Shown here in pieces: positions 26,045-37,908 of a stretch of 64,000 bases of DNA; positions within the stretch are counted from its first letter, which is position 1, and the number at the start of each line of letters is the position of its first letter. This stretch comes from Marsupella aquatica (Eukaryota; Marchantiophyta): positions 15,810,001 to 15,874,000 of the forward strand of contig OZ316896.1 in assembly GCA_973895155.1 (NCBI GenBank), given 5' to 3'. Below the pieces are notes generated by a model. The model was not told the origin of the DNA. It was given only the letters and a program-made list of their open reading frames with translations, and did not search any database. The position numbers were made by a program, and so were the translations under genes.

Positions 26045-27395
26045 GTACTCCAGAGAGGTTCTATTCGAAAGTTAGTTGCGCAAAGAGCGTCAGAAGTGTA
26101 CTATATCACCCAAATCCTCCATACTCTACTGGCAAAGGGTTGTTCGGGCTAAAAGGCTAAGTAGTACAGAATGGGGAAGAAAAAAGAACACAGCACTTTG
26201 ACCGCCAGTAGGGTGGCTCTAAGACTAAGACCGCGTAAGTAAGTTCCACACTAGTCCTTTTTTACGAGACACGCGGTATCCTGTTGGCCCACAGAAGCCG
26301 CTTTATTGATTTCTCGTTTTCTCGATAAAAAACACATGGCACCTTGTCCCGCGCACAAGGTGAGTAACGCCAGACCTTTCTTCTCGTAAGAATACGTGAC
26401 ATCGTGTCGGGGCAAGCAACAGGTACACAGACCATGACAGTGTCTGTCTGTCGATAGACACCACAAGCATCACTCAACAACACTGACCTTAATGTTAGAC
26501 CATCGCTCAAAACAAAATCGAGCTGCAGGACAACCGATAATTCCTGAATCTTCCGGAATAGGTATGGGAAAAAGGCCCTAAGACGATCAAGAATACTTAC
26601 AAGTGACCACAACCAGAAAAACACCGACTAAGAACCCTACCTGGATCCCTGGATCCCTGCTGATTCACTGGAAAGTATGGTAAGCTAACATTACCTCCTC
26701 TCTTTTTACTGTACACAGCTGGCAGATAAATCAGCACAGTTTGCTTGATTTAGCTTTCAAGTCTGCGTTGTCGGTACAATCTCCATATCCAGGCAGTACT
26801 CTATATAGACCAACCTTGAGTACCTGTTGAGGACAACAGCAGAGACTTGCGAAGCTAGGTCATAGAATCAGCGTAAGGCAATCATTTTCCTTTACAACTT
26901 TCCATAAATTTATAATTGGAAAATTGCAAGCCACTGTCCTTGGTGGTCGTAACAGTTACATGTGTCTTAGCTGCCCTAAGGCCACTGGTCAACAGTCCTT
27001 CAGGAGACAATGCTACAAAAACAGGTTGATCAGAAGGTGACATTATGCAAGATCACCTTTGCATTATTTGATCCACCTGCCCTTCCTCTCGATGTGCTAC
27101 GAGCAAGGTAATTTTTTTCAGTTTCTTAGATACATCCAAAAGTACAAAATATACAACTGAGGATTGAATCCTAGGTTATCGTTACCCTCTTCCATATCTG
27201 GTAGGTTGAGCATCTATGAACTTTCCGATGACGATCAACACACCATCCCAGCCACCAGCTGCCTGTCGAAACATAACTATAAATTCAGCATTTTGAACTT
27301 TAGAGAGGTATCAATTCCCCGGGGTACAACCTCTTTGAGGTTCCTTCCATCGACGCTTCTTAAGATAAGTCAGTCAATCTCATTCATTCCCTGTT

Positions 27396-29815
27396 TCAGC
27401 ACAAGTCTCCCCCATGGCTGGGACACGAAAATGATGAATGGCGGGAGCCCAGAGTTCGGGTGATTGATCCGTCAGGGGACCCTAGCGGAGACGTTTGAGT
27501 AGACACAGGGATGGATGTAACAATCGGTACGGGAAGGACAGATGGTACGTTTGGATGTGGAGTAGCGCTCAATAAAGGAGTGTTCTCTGAAGCTGGAGGA
27601 TCGGCGCTCTTGGTATTCGCATCCCTTTTACACACTGGACAGAATGGTCTTCTCGTCATCAACCACTGGTCTATACACACGGTGTGAAACTCTGCATCAT
27701 CAACAATCCACCAGAGAAATCACTAAGGAGTATGAAAACTGTAAATCTTCACCCCTGTTCACGACTAGAATAACTTAATTCAGCATTGCCCTACAACCCT
27801 CAATCCCGCCTGAGCCTAGGCGTCTACGCAACGACCTGATCAATAAGTACACAAATTCCGTTTGAGCGTGTATGATTTACGAAGGGGGATTTTTTTTCGA
27901 CAAAAACCCACAACTTCAGAAAATCGTACCAAACTGTAAACCCATGCCAGAAACTCCGATTGAACTTTTTACTCTTTTTAACTTTCTTGACACGTGGCCA
28001 AAGAAGATTTCTACTGTAGATTCAAAGGGCACAATGTCAAAGTATGATCAATGCTTCAAATCTTTCAAGCAAGGGCCTTACCATGGTGGCAGGGCAGAAT
28101 TCGCAACTTGTCTCCAATTTCGTAGTCTTCGAGGCATATCGCGCATGTCTCAGCCGTCCCATTGCCATCTCCAACACATTTGAACACAATACTCGGTAAT
28201 GCTTTAACTTGAGTGGAGCTCATCCCAAGGGGCTCCCGAGGATGAATAAGCCTGTTGCCAAGATGCCGAAGACGGTGGCGGCGAACAAAGAAAAATGTCG
28301 CGAGTACAGCAGAAATGGCAAGGAGAGATATGAAGGAGACCGCCATAACTGACCATGCTGTACTTTCAAACGATCGACGAATATAACATGTCGTACTTTC
28401 GTCATCGGCAAACCTCAAGATTGTCTCGCCTGCTGATTTTGTCACGAATACGGCGCTTATGTGTATTCCTCCAGGATCTCCGGACACTGGTGAATAACAA
28501 CATCTCAGCCCACGTTCCGAAAAGAGGCCTAGAAACACTAACAGCCTAGTTCATAATACGGCAAAGGATTTTGCAGGTCATAGTCTCTTACATAAATTGA
28601 TATGAATGAACTCCCGATTAGAACATACGACTGATAGCCAAGAATTCACGATGAGGCTTACTTGTGACTAGATCACCATTATCCTCGTCGTTGTAAACAA
28701 TGACAGCAGAAAATCCTGCAGCTTGAGCATTTCGAACTTTGACCTCAAACGTACAATCCCCACGTTCCATCACCACGAACGACGAATAATACCCGATGTC
28801 AGGTCGAGGAGAATTGGTAAGTTTTGCGCAGCCGTTGGAAGGACTCGCCCCATATACCAGTCCAAGGAGGCCTGAAGTCGGGATTCTTGAAGCTGCAATA
28901 ACGATGCGAGTCAGCTATAAGATACAAGATAAACACTTTAGACGCACACCCACATCAGACGCCTCCCACCCACATTCTAAGAAAAGACAAGAAGCCCGTA
29001 GGTGTAGATCAAATGAATCTGCTACATTTCTTAATTGATCCGTGTAACCTTTCGCACTAAAAGGTTGCGAGCTTATCGATTGGTTGTGAAAGAAAATGCA
29101 GATTTGTATTGCACATTAAGAAATACACAGAAATAGCACAGAAAAGAGGGCACCTGAGGTGAACCGTGTTCCAAAGAATCACAAAGCAACCTATCCTCCC
29201 CACATAGAACAAAATCGGTTCCTCGGTGACATCTTATCCAGTAACGAAGGGCAACTCTTACCTTCTGCTGAAACAAACCATTGCCAAACCAAGAGGGCGG
29301 ACATCTTGGGTGGCACGATGACATACAAACACATGGTAACTTTGAATAACTGCATATGAAATGAAATGTTCGGCCACGAGCCACGAGCCACTGAAATCCT
29401 CACTAACGACAAGAGGCGACCAACGGCGCTATGCCATAAAGCACGTGACGACGGATCCGGCAGACACATAGCTGGGGTTTCAAAATAAGTCTAGTCTTGG
29501 GTAACGGGAAAATTAAGATCGGAAAGCAGCCAAACACGGGAGGAGAAAATCCTACACCCGTACACAAACGAGACTTGACAGAAAGGGTGAGGAGGCACGA
29601 AGGCAAGAGGCAAAGAACTACTCACCGAAGCTCGCCTCCATGTCCTGAAATTGGAGGGTCTCATTCGTGGCAGTCAACAGCACGACACTAGCGCTTACAT
29701 TTCCAAGAAGAAGGGTAAGAAGTAGAAGCGAAAGTCCAGCCAACGACAGCATGATTTCTTTCCGGCTCACAATCCTGCTGGGCACTCCTGCCTCTGTAGC
29801 TAGGGGAGGAGGCAT
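27396..29815 (-). CDS. RMR: RMR-type vacuolar sorting receptor (PA domain, TM, RING-H2), complete
   Basis: RMR proteins are type I membrane receptors that sort storage proteins to the vacuole; the lumenal PA domain binds cargo and the cytosolic RING-H2 may act as an E3 ligase. Four exons: 29815-29626, 28892-28662, 28486-28082 and 27691-27396 (TGA), all with GT-AG borders and preserved frame, giving 373 aa. An N-terminal hydrophobic signal lies at residues ~22-40 ([16 protein letters not shown]). The PA domain spans ~45-165 with the conserved stretches [29 protein letters not shown] and [10 protein letters not shown]. The transmembrane helix is at ~186-207 ([20 protein letters not shown]), followed by a basic stop-transfer RRHRLR. 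RING-H2 at 255-296 has CAIC, CHHEFH, and CPVC in C3H2C3 order; exon 3 and 4 join inside it. The tail after the RING is Ser/Pro/Thr-rich and shorter than in some family members. A possible N-glycosylation site is N51-E-T. Confidence 0.93.
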
Positions 29816-31254
29816 GGCCTAATCGAACTGCCCAGAGCCCTGTAGCACTCTTCCCCGCGGCTTTCACTCGGGTCCCGGACGAAGAAGAAGAAGGAGCGAT
29901 TCGCCTCGGAAACTAGCAACGTCGTCCTAAAACCACAAACTCGCCTCCATTGCCAGCACCTTCTGGGGCACAAGATCGCTGCATAATCCTGCAATGCACG
30001 GCCGGCCGCAGGAACTTCCTCCCTTTGCTCTCCCTTCCTTCCTGCAACCTATAAAGAGCCTAGACAGAATATTTCACAGCAACTTGCCAACATGATCCCC
30101 CAATCCAGTCACCACCACTGTTGTTACAAACTTCTCCAGGGATACCGCAGAGCACTGTAGCCTATTTTCCGTTTGATGCCTTCCAAACTTGAGGCGTTGG
30201 GGGAGAAAAGCCAAAGAGCGGGAGATATATTGAGAGAGCGCTGTCAAATCGGCCAGCGAGCAAGCTAGCCAGTCAGTCAGGCTCAAAGAGACACGAGTAA
30301 CAACCTAAGCGAAGAAAAAAGGCTTCAAAACCTCGTGGTACATGTCACAGAAACGCAAATAGAATTCGGTTCGCGTTGTTCTTCGCCTCTACCACCAAGC
30401 AACCGAGAAGCAAAACCGGTTTGTCGGAACGAAATCAAATCAAAGATCTCTCTCAGGAATCTCGCGGAGACGGGATAGTATTGACAGAACTAGGACGACC
30501 AAACCAATCAAAACGTGCCCGCTGTTCTGCTCTAATCTGCTCGGCTCTATGATGCTTTGCTCTGCTCTGCTCTACTCTGCCCTGCCCTGCCCTGCCCTGT
30601 GCCCTGCTCTGCTTCGTCACTCGGTCAAGAAACAACACCAGCGCGACCAAGAGCGGCAATTGCGCCAAGCCAACCAGCCTGCCAGGCTGAGTGGGTTTCT
30701 TCTCAGGATTTCCTTTCTTGCTTGCTGCTCCTGATCCGGTCTAGTCCAGTCTGCCGCCCCTGCATAAATGAGGGTACATGAATCACACGAATAACCGAGC
30801 GATTCAGCCAATGCTCCCACGAAGCCAATGCTGATCCTCAGATCCTGCCTGCTACTGCCGCTGCTTGCTGTAGCTCTCACGGTAACTCTACTCCCCGCAG
30901 CACGCAAGCGTGCGCTTGCATTATCTAAAAAGCAGCGGATCGAAGGCAGCCGCGAGCGCCCACAGTGACGATCGTGTTCTTCTTCCTCCCCACCATGAAA
31001 AGTACTCTCTCTCTCTCTCTCACTCAGGAATGAGATTCCTTCCCGTGTGGCCGTCGGGCCGAAGATTGGAGAAGATTTATGTTTGTGCTGATCTCTTGAC
31101 GCCCTGTTGTTGCGAAGGCTGCCCTGTAAAGCACCGGGAGCCGCAATACTGTACTTTACCAGGACGATCGTTTACATCTCTGTAGCACGACAGCCGAGGA
31201 CGGACTGGGAAGGCGGATCGATGGCTGTGCAAGAGGAGTGGAATCTGGAAAGGT

Positions 31255-32382
31255 CAGCAAAAGAATTGCTGATGGGCCCCTCTACTGTAGCTGAACATAT
31301 CCGTGACGAGGCCCTCACTTTTCAAATGGACTCATGAGGCTCATTGTCCCTAAACTCCTGACCTGTGTGATTATTTATTTCCTTTTTTAATTCTAATACA
31401 GCACGTAGAACTATGTATGTCAGTCCACCAGATATACTTCTTGGAAGTATTTTTCCATATATGTTTGTCTAAAAACACTGACATGAATTAAATACTTATT
31501 ACTCAGACCTGTCACTCCCCTATTCATTTTATTCTTGTTTGGAAGTAATTCTGCAGAGAAAGAAAGTAGTACTTACTCTCTTTACATATTCCCTTTACAT
31601 TGTCAATGCTTTTATAGCTTTTACAGATTGGACTGGTGGTCACAGAGTGTGATGCGCAAAGTGAATTTTTAATGTCACTTTGAGTAAATCTAGAAATGTT
31701 AATTGCTATGTGATTTTGGTGGCTAATTTTTTGGTTGCTGCACCAACATTTAGTTCAAATTTTAAAGTTCATTTAATTAAATTTTTACAATTGATACTAT
31801 GTGCATGCCCTATGCTCATTTTTGTCAATTCAGTTGATGCCTTGTGTAATAAGCTAAAGAATAAAAATTGTCATTAAATGGCATGGTGTAAATTACCTGA
31901 AATACTCTACCTAAGTGCTCATATTTAAAAAAACTTTCACAAAAATAACACCAAGAAAATGCTCACGTTTGAGGTGATTTATTTCCAAAAACACCGTTGG
32001 CAAAAATAACATCAAATAATTGTTTAAGTCACAGTGATTTATTAGTATATGTACCCCAAAGGCCCAAACCAATGGCAGGGAATGTCTAAAGAGAGTAAAT
32101 ATTATAGTGCGTACCTTTACAGAATTGACAATAAAATGAACATGGAAGTGACAGGGGCTATAAGTATTTTCAAGTAAGAATAAACTGAAAATTACTTCTA
32201 GTGAGTACAGCTGGTGGACTGACGTACATGACTCTACGTAAGAATCTAGACTTAAAAAAAGGAAAAAATAATTACACAAGTCATTGGGAAGGGTTGCATG
32301 CACAAGGGCCCCAGGAAGTCCATTTGAAAAGTGAGGACCTCATTGGGGATGTGTTTAGAGGGCCCCATCAAGTCTTTTGCTG
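31255..32382. mobile_element. Mutator-like foldback element with long (~300 bp) inverted ends
   Basis: From CAGCAAAAG at 31255 inward, the sequence matches the reverse complement of the stretch running leftward from 32382, over about 300 bp. Shared blocks include CCTCACTTTTCAAATGGACT, GTCAGTCCACCAG and TTTACTCTCTTTA. The arms are imperfect (indels and substitutions) and enclose about 500 bp of unique AT-rich sequence with no transposase. The flanks carry TGGAAAGGT on the left and GTGGAAAGGT on the right, compatible with a 9-bp duplication displaced by one base. Long TIRs plus a 9-bp duplication is the Mutator-like pattern; the exact ends are uncertain. Confidence 0.65.
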
Positions 32383-32396
32383 GTGGAAAGGTGGCA

Positions 32397-32680
32397 ACCA
32401 GTGTTTTTTTTAAGGATTTCACTTTTTCGCCAAGGTGGCTAATGTAAAGTGTGTCAAGGAGAAGATGCTCAAAAGATTCTGTATTCAATTATGTTCTTGA
32501 CCGTCAGATCTCCCTAGATTTAAGGCAGACCATTAGATTCTGGCTAAAGGGGCCTGGGATTAGGTGGAACACTTGCTAATGAGACAGCAAAAAAGTAGCT
32601 AATTTTAGCCAAAAGTGTCCAAGGATTTTTGGGGAGGTGGAATCTAGCGAATTTTCGCCACTAAAAAAACCACTGGTGGC
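32397..32680 (+). repeat. CCAGTG-ended repeat family, most complete copy
   Basis: The segment begins CCAGTGTTTTTTTTAAGG and ends AAAAAAACCACTGG, so its ends are inverted repeats. Internal blocks are GTCAAGGAGAAGATGCTCAA, CAGATCTCCCTAGATTTA, ATTAGATTCTGGCTAA and GGTGGAATCTAGCGAATTTTC. Related stretches recur near 40035-40450 in the same orientation, near 53280-53590 in inverse orientation, and in pieces at 33400-33545 and 34140-34240. No coding capacity. This looks like a small non-autonomous DNA transposon (MITE-like). Confidence 0.6.
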
Positions 32681-33399
32681 ACCGAAGGAATATGCATTGC
32701 GAGAATATACAGTACCTTTAGCACCCGTTCTTTGCAATTAAATATAGATAAAAAAGAAACACCAAAATGTATAATTCAGGGAAAAATATAGATGAGGAGA
32801 AAAGAAAGCGAATTCCATGCTATCCATTGTTCAACTTTGCCCTTATCCTTATTTTTTGTTTGCATACTCACTTTTAGGTATGCGCTCATTTAGAGTCATT
32901 AAGTCTTCACTGTAGAGAGTAGCCTAGGGAGTGGCTTTTTGATTGCCCTTTACTAGTTAGATTGACATATGCTTCAACCCCCCCTCCCCCCAAAAAAAAG
33001 TAGCACGAGGTACCACCTGTTTTAAATTAACTAATATAATGCAGGTTTTTTTTTCATTCATCTACAGTACTGGTTAATCAAAGAGACCTTATGGGCCAGA
33101 GATTTCTCACATTGAACAATTTGATGGTTTTCATTGCCTTCAGATCAGAGTCATGCACCCCCATACTTGTCCTCTAGGGCAGGATTCCCTGTCCGTGCAC
33201 ATTCTACCCCCACCCCTGCCTCCATGGTTCCAGAATGCCTTCCTCCTAGCCGCCCCCAAACATCCTACTCTCGTGATGAGAACCATCAGATTATTCAATT
33301 TCGTGATCTGTGGGTATAGAATCTTTTGAGGTCAATGAAGGTCTAGTCTAACAATTAATCTAAAAATTGATGCAGGTCATGATATTTTTCATTTTTTCT

Positions 33400-34240
33400 A
33401 AGGTGGCAATTTCTAAGGTGGCAATTATCACCTTGTGTGACGGAGAAATTTAAGAATATTTATAATCTAATTTTACTTAAATTTTTCTTATTGTTATATC
33501 TCCCATATTTAAGGATAACGGTCATATTCTGGCTCTGTATAGCCATGATCCGGTGTGCCCTTGGACCCAAACTATACAAGTGTTCTCAGAGGAGGAATAC
33601 TTCTGCACCCTTACCGATTCAGAGCACAAATAGAGTATTTATTTTATTTAGTGATGCGGCGAGCTATTCAATAAGTATATTAGAAATTGGTAAAACAAAG
33701 ATATATATCAAACTGCCAAAGAGCAGGAGGCGCAGAACCGGGAGACAGGATCCCACAGGCCAAAAAACCCAATCAAGGGGAAACAAGAAAAAAGGCCAAA
33801 AGGCCAAAGAGCAAAACAAAAAAGACCAGGCACAAGCCCAACCCAAGGAGAACAAAGGACACATAAACCTAAAGGCTACCCAACGGCACAGTGAAGGGCC
33901 TGATAAAGCTCCGTCGTGAACTGCATAGGGGGGTCAAGCAATGGAATCCGACTAGATGCTCGGACTCCAACCGCCTCGCCTCTACGAAGGATAGTGAAGG
34001 CCTGTGCACGCTGAAGTGCAATGGACACCCTCTGTCTAAAAAAGGATGTGATAACAGAGACTGGTGGATAAGGCCGCCGCTCGACATAATGAACCGCACT
34101 ACAAAGAGGAAAAAACAGATGTGAAACTGGCTAGTACAAGACAAAAAAACCTGGCAAATTTAGCCAATAGTGGGGGAAACTTTCAGTGAGGTGGAATCTG
34201 ATGAAGTGTTTTCACCATAAAAATGCGGGTTGTTGGCCTA
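33400..34240 (+). repeat. Interrupted copy of the CCAGTG-ended repeat family
   Basis: The left part (33400-33545) matches the family's start region (AAGGTGGCAATT, CCCATATTTAAGG, ATTCTGGCT), and the right part (34140-34240) matches its end (TTTAGCCAATAGTG, GAGGTGGAATCTGATG). About 600 bp of unrelated sequence separates them, including a Lys/Gln-rich low-complexity stretch at 33720-33880. This suggests insertion of something else into an older copy. Confidence 0.4.
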
Positions 34241-36394
34241 GAGTGACTCAGCCTTTGACAGGGAATTAAAATTCATAGGGTTGGAACCTCATGGCCTTAT
34301 AACCTTTCTACATGTGTACATGTGGGTACACCCAATTGGACATGGAATTACCCAAACAAGTGGGTACATGCTATTGGACTTAGAAAGTTGGGACGGTGGA
34401 AGAGTGATCCTTAGTTGGGAGTGATCCCCGAGTTTATGCTGCCATTGAGAACTGGCATGTCACTTTTCAATGGATATAATTTTGTTGTTACTTTTCTAAG
34501 CATAGGATTTAGACGTATGCCTCAAATCAGGACTGCATGGTGGGGCTGGTGGTGCACACATGATAGGAGGAATCAAAATTATAGGGTGTCAAGGTGGTGC
34601 ACAAAAGATAGGGGAATCAAAACTAGAGGGTGTCAAACCTAGCCAGTTGGGTGTAAACCAAAAGTCAATTGCGAGGTTGACGATTGCAACTGACAATTTG
34701 ACGGGGATTCCTAGAACTGTCATGCAAGAAACATTCTTGGAATACGTCCATCCCCAATAATTGTGAGGCTTACTCCATGTACACCCACTTGCACTTCATC
34801 ACCACACGAGAGAGATATCTTTGATGGACCCCAAAATGAAAAGTGTTATTTGATCTACTCCATGAGATTTTGGGTTTGTGAGGTCTATCAATGGTCTGAT
34901 CATTCATGGGGTCCATCAAGTAACCAATTTTTATTTTGGAGGTCCATCAATTGTATCTCTTACCACAACAGCACCATGACTAGTGATAACCCTATTGCTT
35001 GGAGATACCCGACAAGAACGTAAGCACACAATTCACCTGTTTCCTGCAATAATCTGGTCAAATGTTATTGTTACTGTTTGAACTCTCACTGAACAGACAC
35101 ACTCAAGAAGGAAAAGTTTACTGCCGTGTTATTTCTTTTGCCTCTTGCTGCGTAATGATATGCAGTTATGTACCAGGAATGAGGCATCCCCTTTCGTCCA
35201 ACAGGCTATGGTGCAGTGGATGTGCAGGGTTTAAAACAGCCTGTGGATGTAGTTCTTTTTACACAAATCCTGCCCAAAAGTGGGGTTTAGAGGAACCTTT
35301 TGACACTTAATTAAAGAAAACAGATAAATTTGTAATTTTTGCAGGCAGCAGAGAGAAGCAAACACGCAGGGGACAGTCTGAAGCGGTCCTAAAACCATAT
35401 ATGAATTCAAGGGACTGTCTTGGTGGATGTTGGATATGGGCCAGTTTCAAAGTCTCCCTGGGAAATGATTGAGACCTCTGCCAGAATTTTTTTTGGAAGT
35501 TTGTAAAGCACCAGAAACAATCATGGCACTTAACAAACAATGGCAACTAACTCTACCCATTAGATCTGATAAATCCATGCATTTGATTGATCATTTGCTA
35601 ACAAAGAGGATGACGGACGACGGTGCACAATGGTCACAAGAAAAGATGCATGTCATCGGATTCTCAGATCAACAAATAAGATCACATGTTGATAATTAAT
35701 GGTGATGGTGTGCACCTTAAACCAATGGATCATCCTAAGATGCCCCATAAGATGTATCTATAGATTTTTTACTCATAATTTTGTCATCTCAAGCCCATTC
35801 ATGTTGAGATTGAGATTTTTTATGTTGCTGCCTAGCTTTAGGACCTAAGTATTAATTAAATTGAAAATAAAAGGATTTTTTGTAACCTTTCTGATGGCCC
35901 TCATCAAACTAATTGGATGAAAGAGATCGAAGGGAATTAACAAAAAGTGGAACTTTTTGGGTGGTAGCCATTATACTCATGCCACTATTTTCTTACATTG
36001 TCCCCAGAAATCCATAGCTGGAACCTACTGTATTTCTGGACAAAAAATACGCATGAATACCAATGTATGTGCCGGGAATCTAGTCTATTCCCCCTTGGCC
36101 AGAATGTTCCAAAAACCTTGTTCTCACATTAGGGACCCAAGATTATAAGTTAGAACACCCCCACATTCCATTGTCCTATCCTTAACCCTCACCAGCTGAC
36201 AGGCCTAGGGGATTAGAGAACAAGGCCATGGGCTAAACCTTACTCTTTGCTGGGTGGTTCACTTACAGTAAACTTCCTTCCCAAGAACACCATAACAATT
36301 CAACCCTACTTGTTTTCATGTACGTATGGCAGTCCTTAGTCCTTAGAGTTGCGGTCACTTTAATTAAGGAATACGGTACGCACACAGTGACACA

Positions 36395-36924
36395 CCCGGT
36401 TTAACCTGACGGGCAACTTGACGCCTTGCCGGGCACGTAAAACCATCAAATGACAGCCCCAAAACCGGAAGTTTGACGCATATTCGCCGAGATTCTCCCG
36501 AACTCCCCCCGGACCCCCCCTGGACAATACCCGGACTCCCCCAGGCACTTCCCGGACCTCTCCCAAACTGGCTCCCCCGAACCCGCCCCCCCCCCCCGGA
36601 CCAGCTCCCCCTCCCCCCGGACCCCCCCCCGAACAATTCCCAGACTCCCCCCGGACACTTCTCAGACCTTTCCCGAACGCGGCTCCCCCCACACCCGGAC
36701 CGGCTCCCCCGAACCCCCCACGGACCAGTGCCACCCCCCCCCCACGCGCCCCCCGGACCGGCTCTCCTCCCCCGACCCCGGCCCGGACCTCTCCCGAACT
36801 CGGCCTGAACCCGGCCCAAACCTCTCCCAAACTTGTCCCGGCCCGGACTGTTCCCGAACCCGGGTGCCGGGTTGTCGTTTTGCCGGAGTTTTTGGCCCAG
36901 TTTGACGGGCAAGGTCAAACCGGG
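36395..36924 (-). mobile_element. Non-autonomous TIR transposon with 8-bp target-site duplication, copy 2 (inverted)
   Basis: Begins CCCGGTTTAACCTGACGGGC and ends TTTGACGGGCAAGGTCAAACCGGG in two blocks, i.e. the reverse orientation of the element at 24931-25259. It is flanked by the perfect 8-bp direct repeat GTGACACA at 36387-36394 and 36925-36932, different from that of copy 1, so it is an independent insertion. The subterminal block near CGCCTTGCCGGGCACG and CATCAAATGACAG is shared with copy 1. The interior (36490-36870) is a C-rich array of CCCCGGACC and CCCGAACTC units, longer than in copy 1 (530 versus 329 bp). No transposase is encoded. Confidence 0.9.
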
Positions 36925-37820
36925 GTGACACAGGACTGTATCATCGTACTGAGGGCTGCTGAAATGCTCATTGAATATTAATCTAATGGACGGTGCGATG
37001 CGCGCTCTTGGGCAAAGGAGATTGGCATTCAATGGTACGTACCGTATTGTCATTCAAATTGAATGCAGGACTTTGCAAACAGTGAAGAGATTTGCATTCT
37101 ACAGTACGTACTACCATGCAGGATCGTTGATGGACCTTTCAATCTCAGATCTGGACCATTGATAGATCTTAGGGGGTGGATCAAGTAACAAGTTTCAGTT
37201 TGGAAGTTGATCAAACAAATAACTCCACCTTAGTGTCATCCCGCTTCAGTAAGCGCCGTAATGTCATAACGGAAAATATTAAATACTTTTTATTTGAGTA
37301 AACATGTAGCACTAAAATATTATTATTCTATTAGTTTTTAATGTTAAAAATAATGTGTACATTTTACGTCAAGATATTTAAAATTTTCTTAAAATTTGCA
37401 TAGAGATTTCTTTTGAGGGGTCACAAGCACTCTAAAATATTTTCACTGCCAAATGGACCCAAACTTGTAAGAATTACTCATTTGTTGCATGAATATTATT
37501 CAAACATTCATCACATAATTCTTTTGAGGTCCAAAATTATAGTACTAATTTATTTGTTGGTCCAAACAAGATGAGACTAGGGTAGTCTGATTTTGTTATA
37601 TATTTGTTCTTCCAAGATGTTCTTCATTTGTTCTATGAACCAAGATGACACTAAGTTGGTTGTTATATGAATGTGTTCTTGTGGCAGAGTGATATATACT
37701 AGCTACAAGCTTGGATCTTATCCATGTCCAAAAACATTTGCTTGGATAGTATTCCTAAGCTAGGTTGAGATTCTTTAGGGTTTATGGTCTAGATGGAGAT
37801 CCAATCCTAAGTTGACGTTT

Positions 37821-37908
37821 GGGGGTTTCACTTCCACAAAAATGACATGTCACGTGCGACGAAGGATAAGGTCATTTTATTGGTTCTAAAGGAAGACTTA
37901 AATTTTTT
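37821..37908 (-). repeat. Dispersed 86-bp repeat, copy 2 (inverted)
   Basis: The reverse complement of the block at 23535-23620, with shared GGGGGTTTCACTTC, TCACGTGCGACGA and AAGGTCATTTTATTGGTTC. It lies in a different sequence context from copy 1, which argues for a mobile or dispersed repeat rather than a local duplication. Confidence 0.8.

Larger units (their letters stand above)
17103..27395. other. AT-rich, repeat-filled spacer between ICE/SCREAM and RMR genes
   Basis: The first ~1.5 kb is the expected promoter and 5' UTR of the bHLH gene. It contains long C/T-rich tracts (18.1-18.4 kb) and repeated AGTACAGTAC-like motifs. From 19 to 25 kb the sequence is strongly AT-rich and no ORF looks coding. 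Individually listed elements are a four-copy ~115-bp repeat, a duplicated ~200-250-bp segment, a SINE-like stretch with a telomere-like tract, and a TIR transposon. Between 25.3 and 27.4 kb I see only weak ORFs and the probable 3' UTR of the RMR gene. Confidence 0.6.

Noticed and set aside
33437-33919. 160-codon plus-strand ORF with Lys/Gln-rich tail
   Set aside because: Low-complexity purine-rich sequence inserted in a repeat, with no start context, homologue or exon partners.
36364-37053. 229-codon Gly/Arg/Pro-rich minus-strand ORF
   Set aside because: It is the translation of the C/G-rich array inside the TIR transposon; all frames there are open because the array lacks stop triplets.
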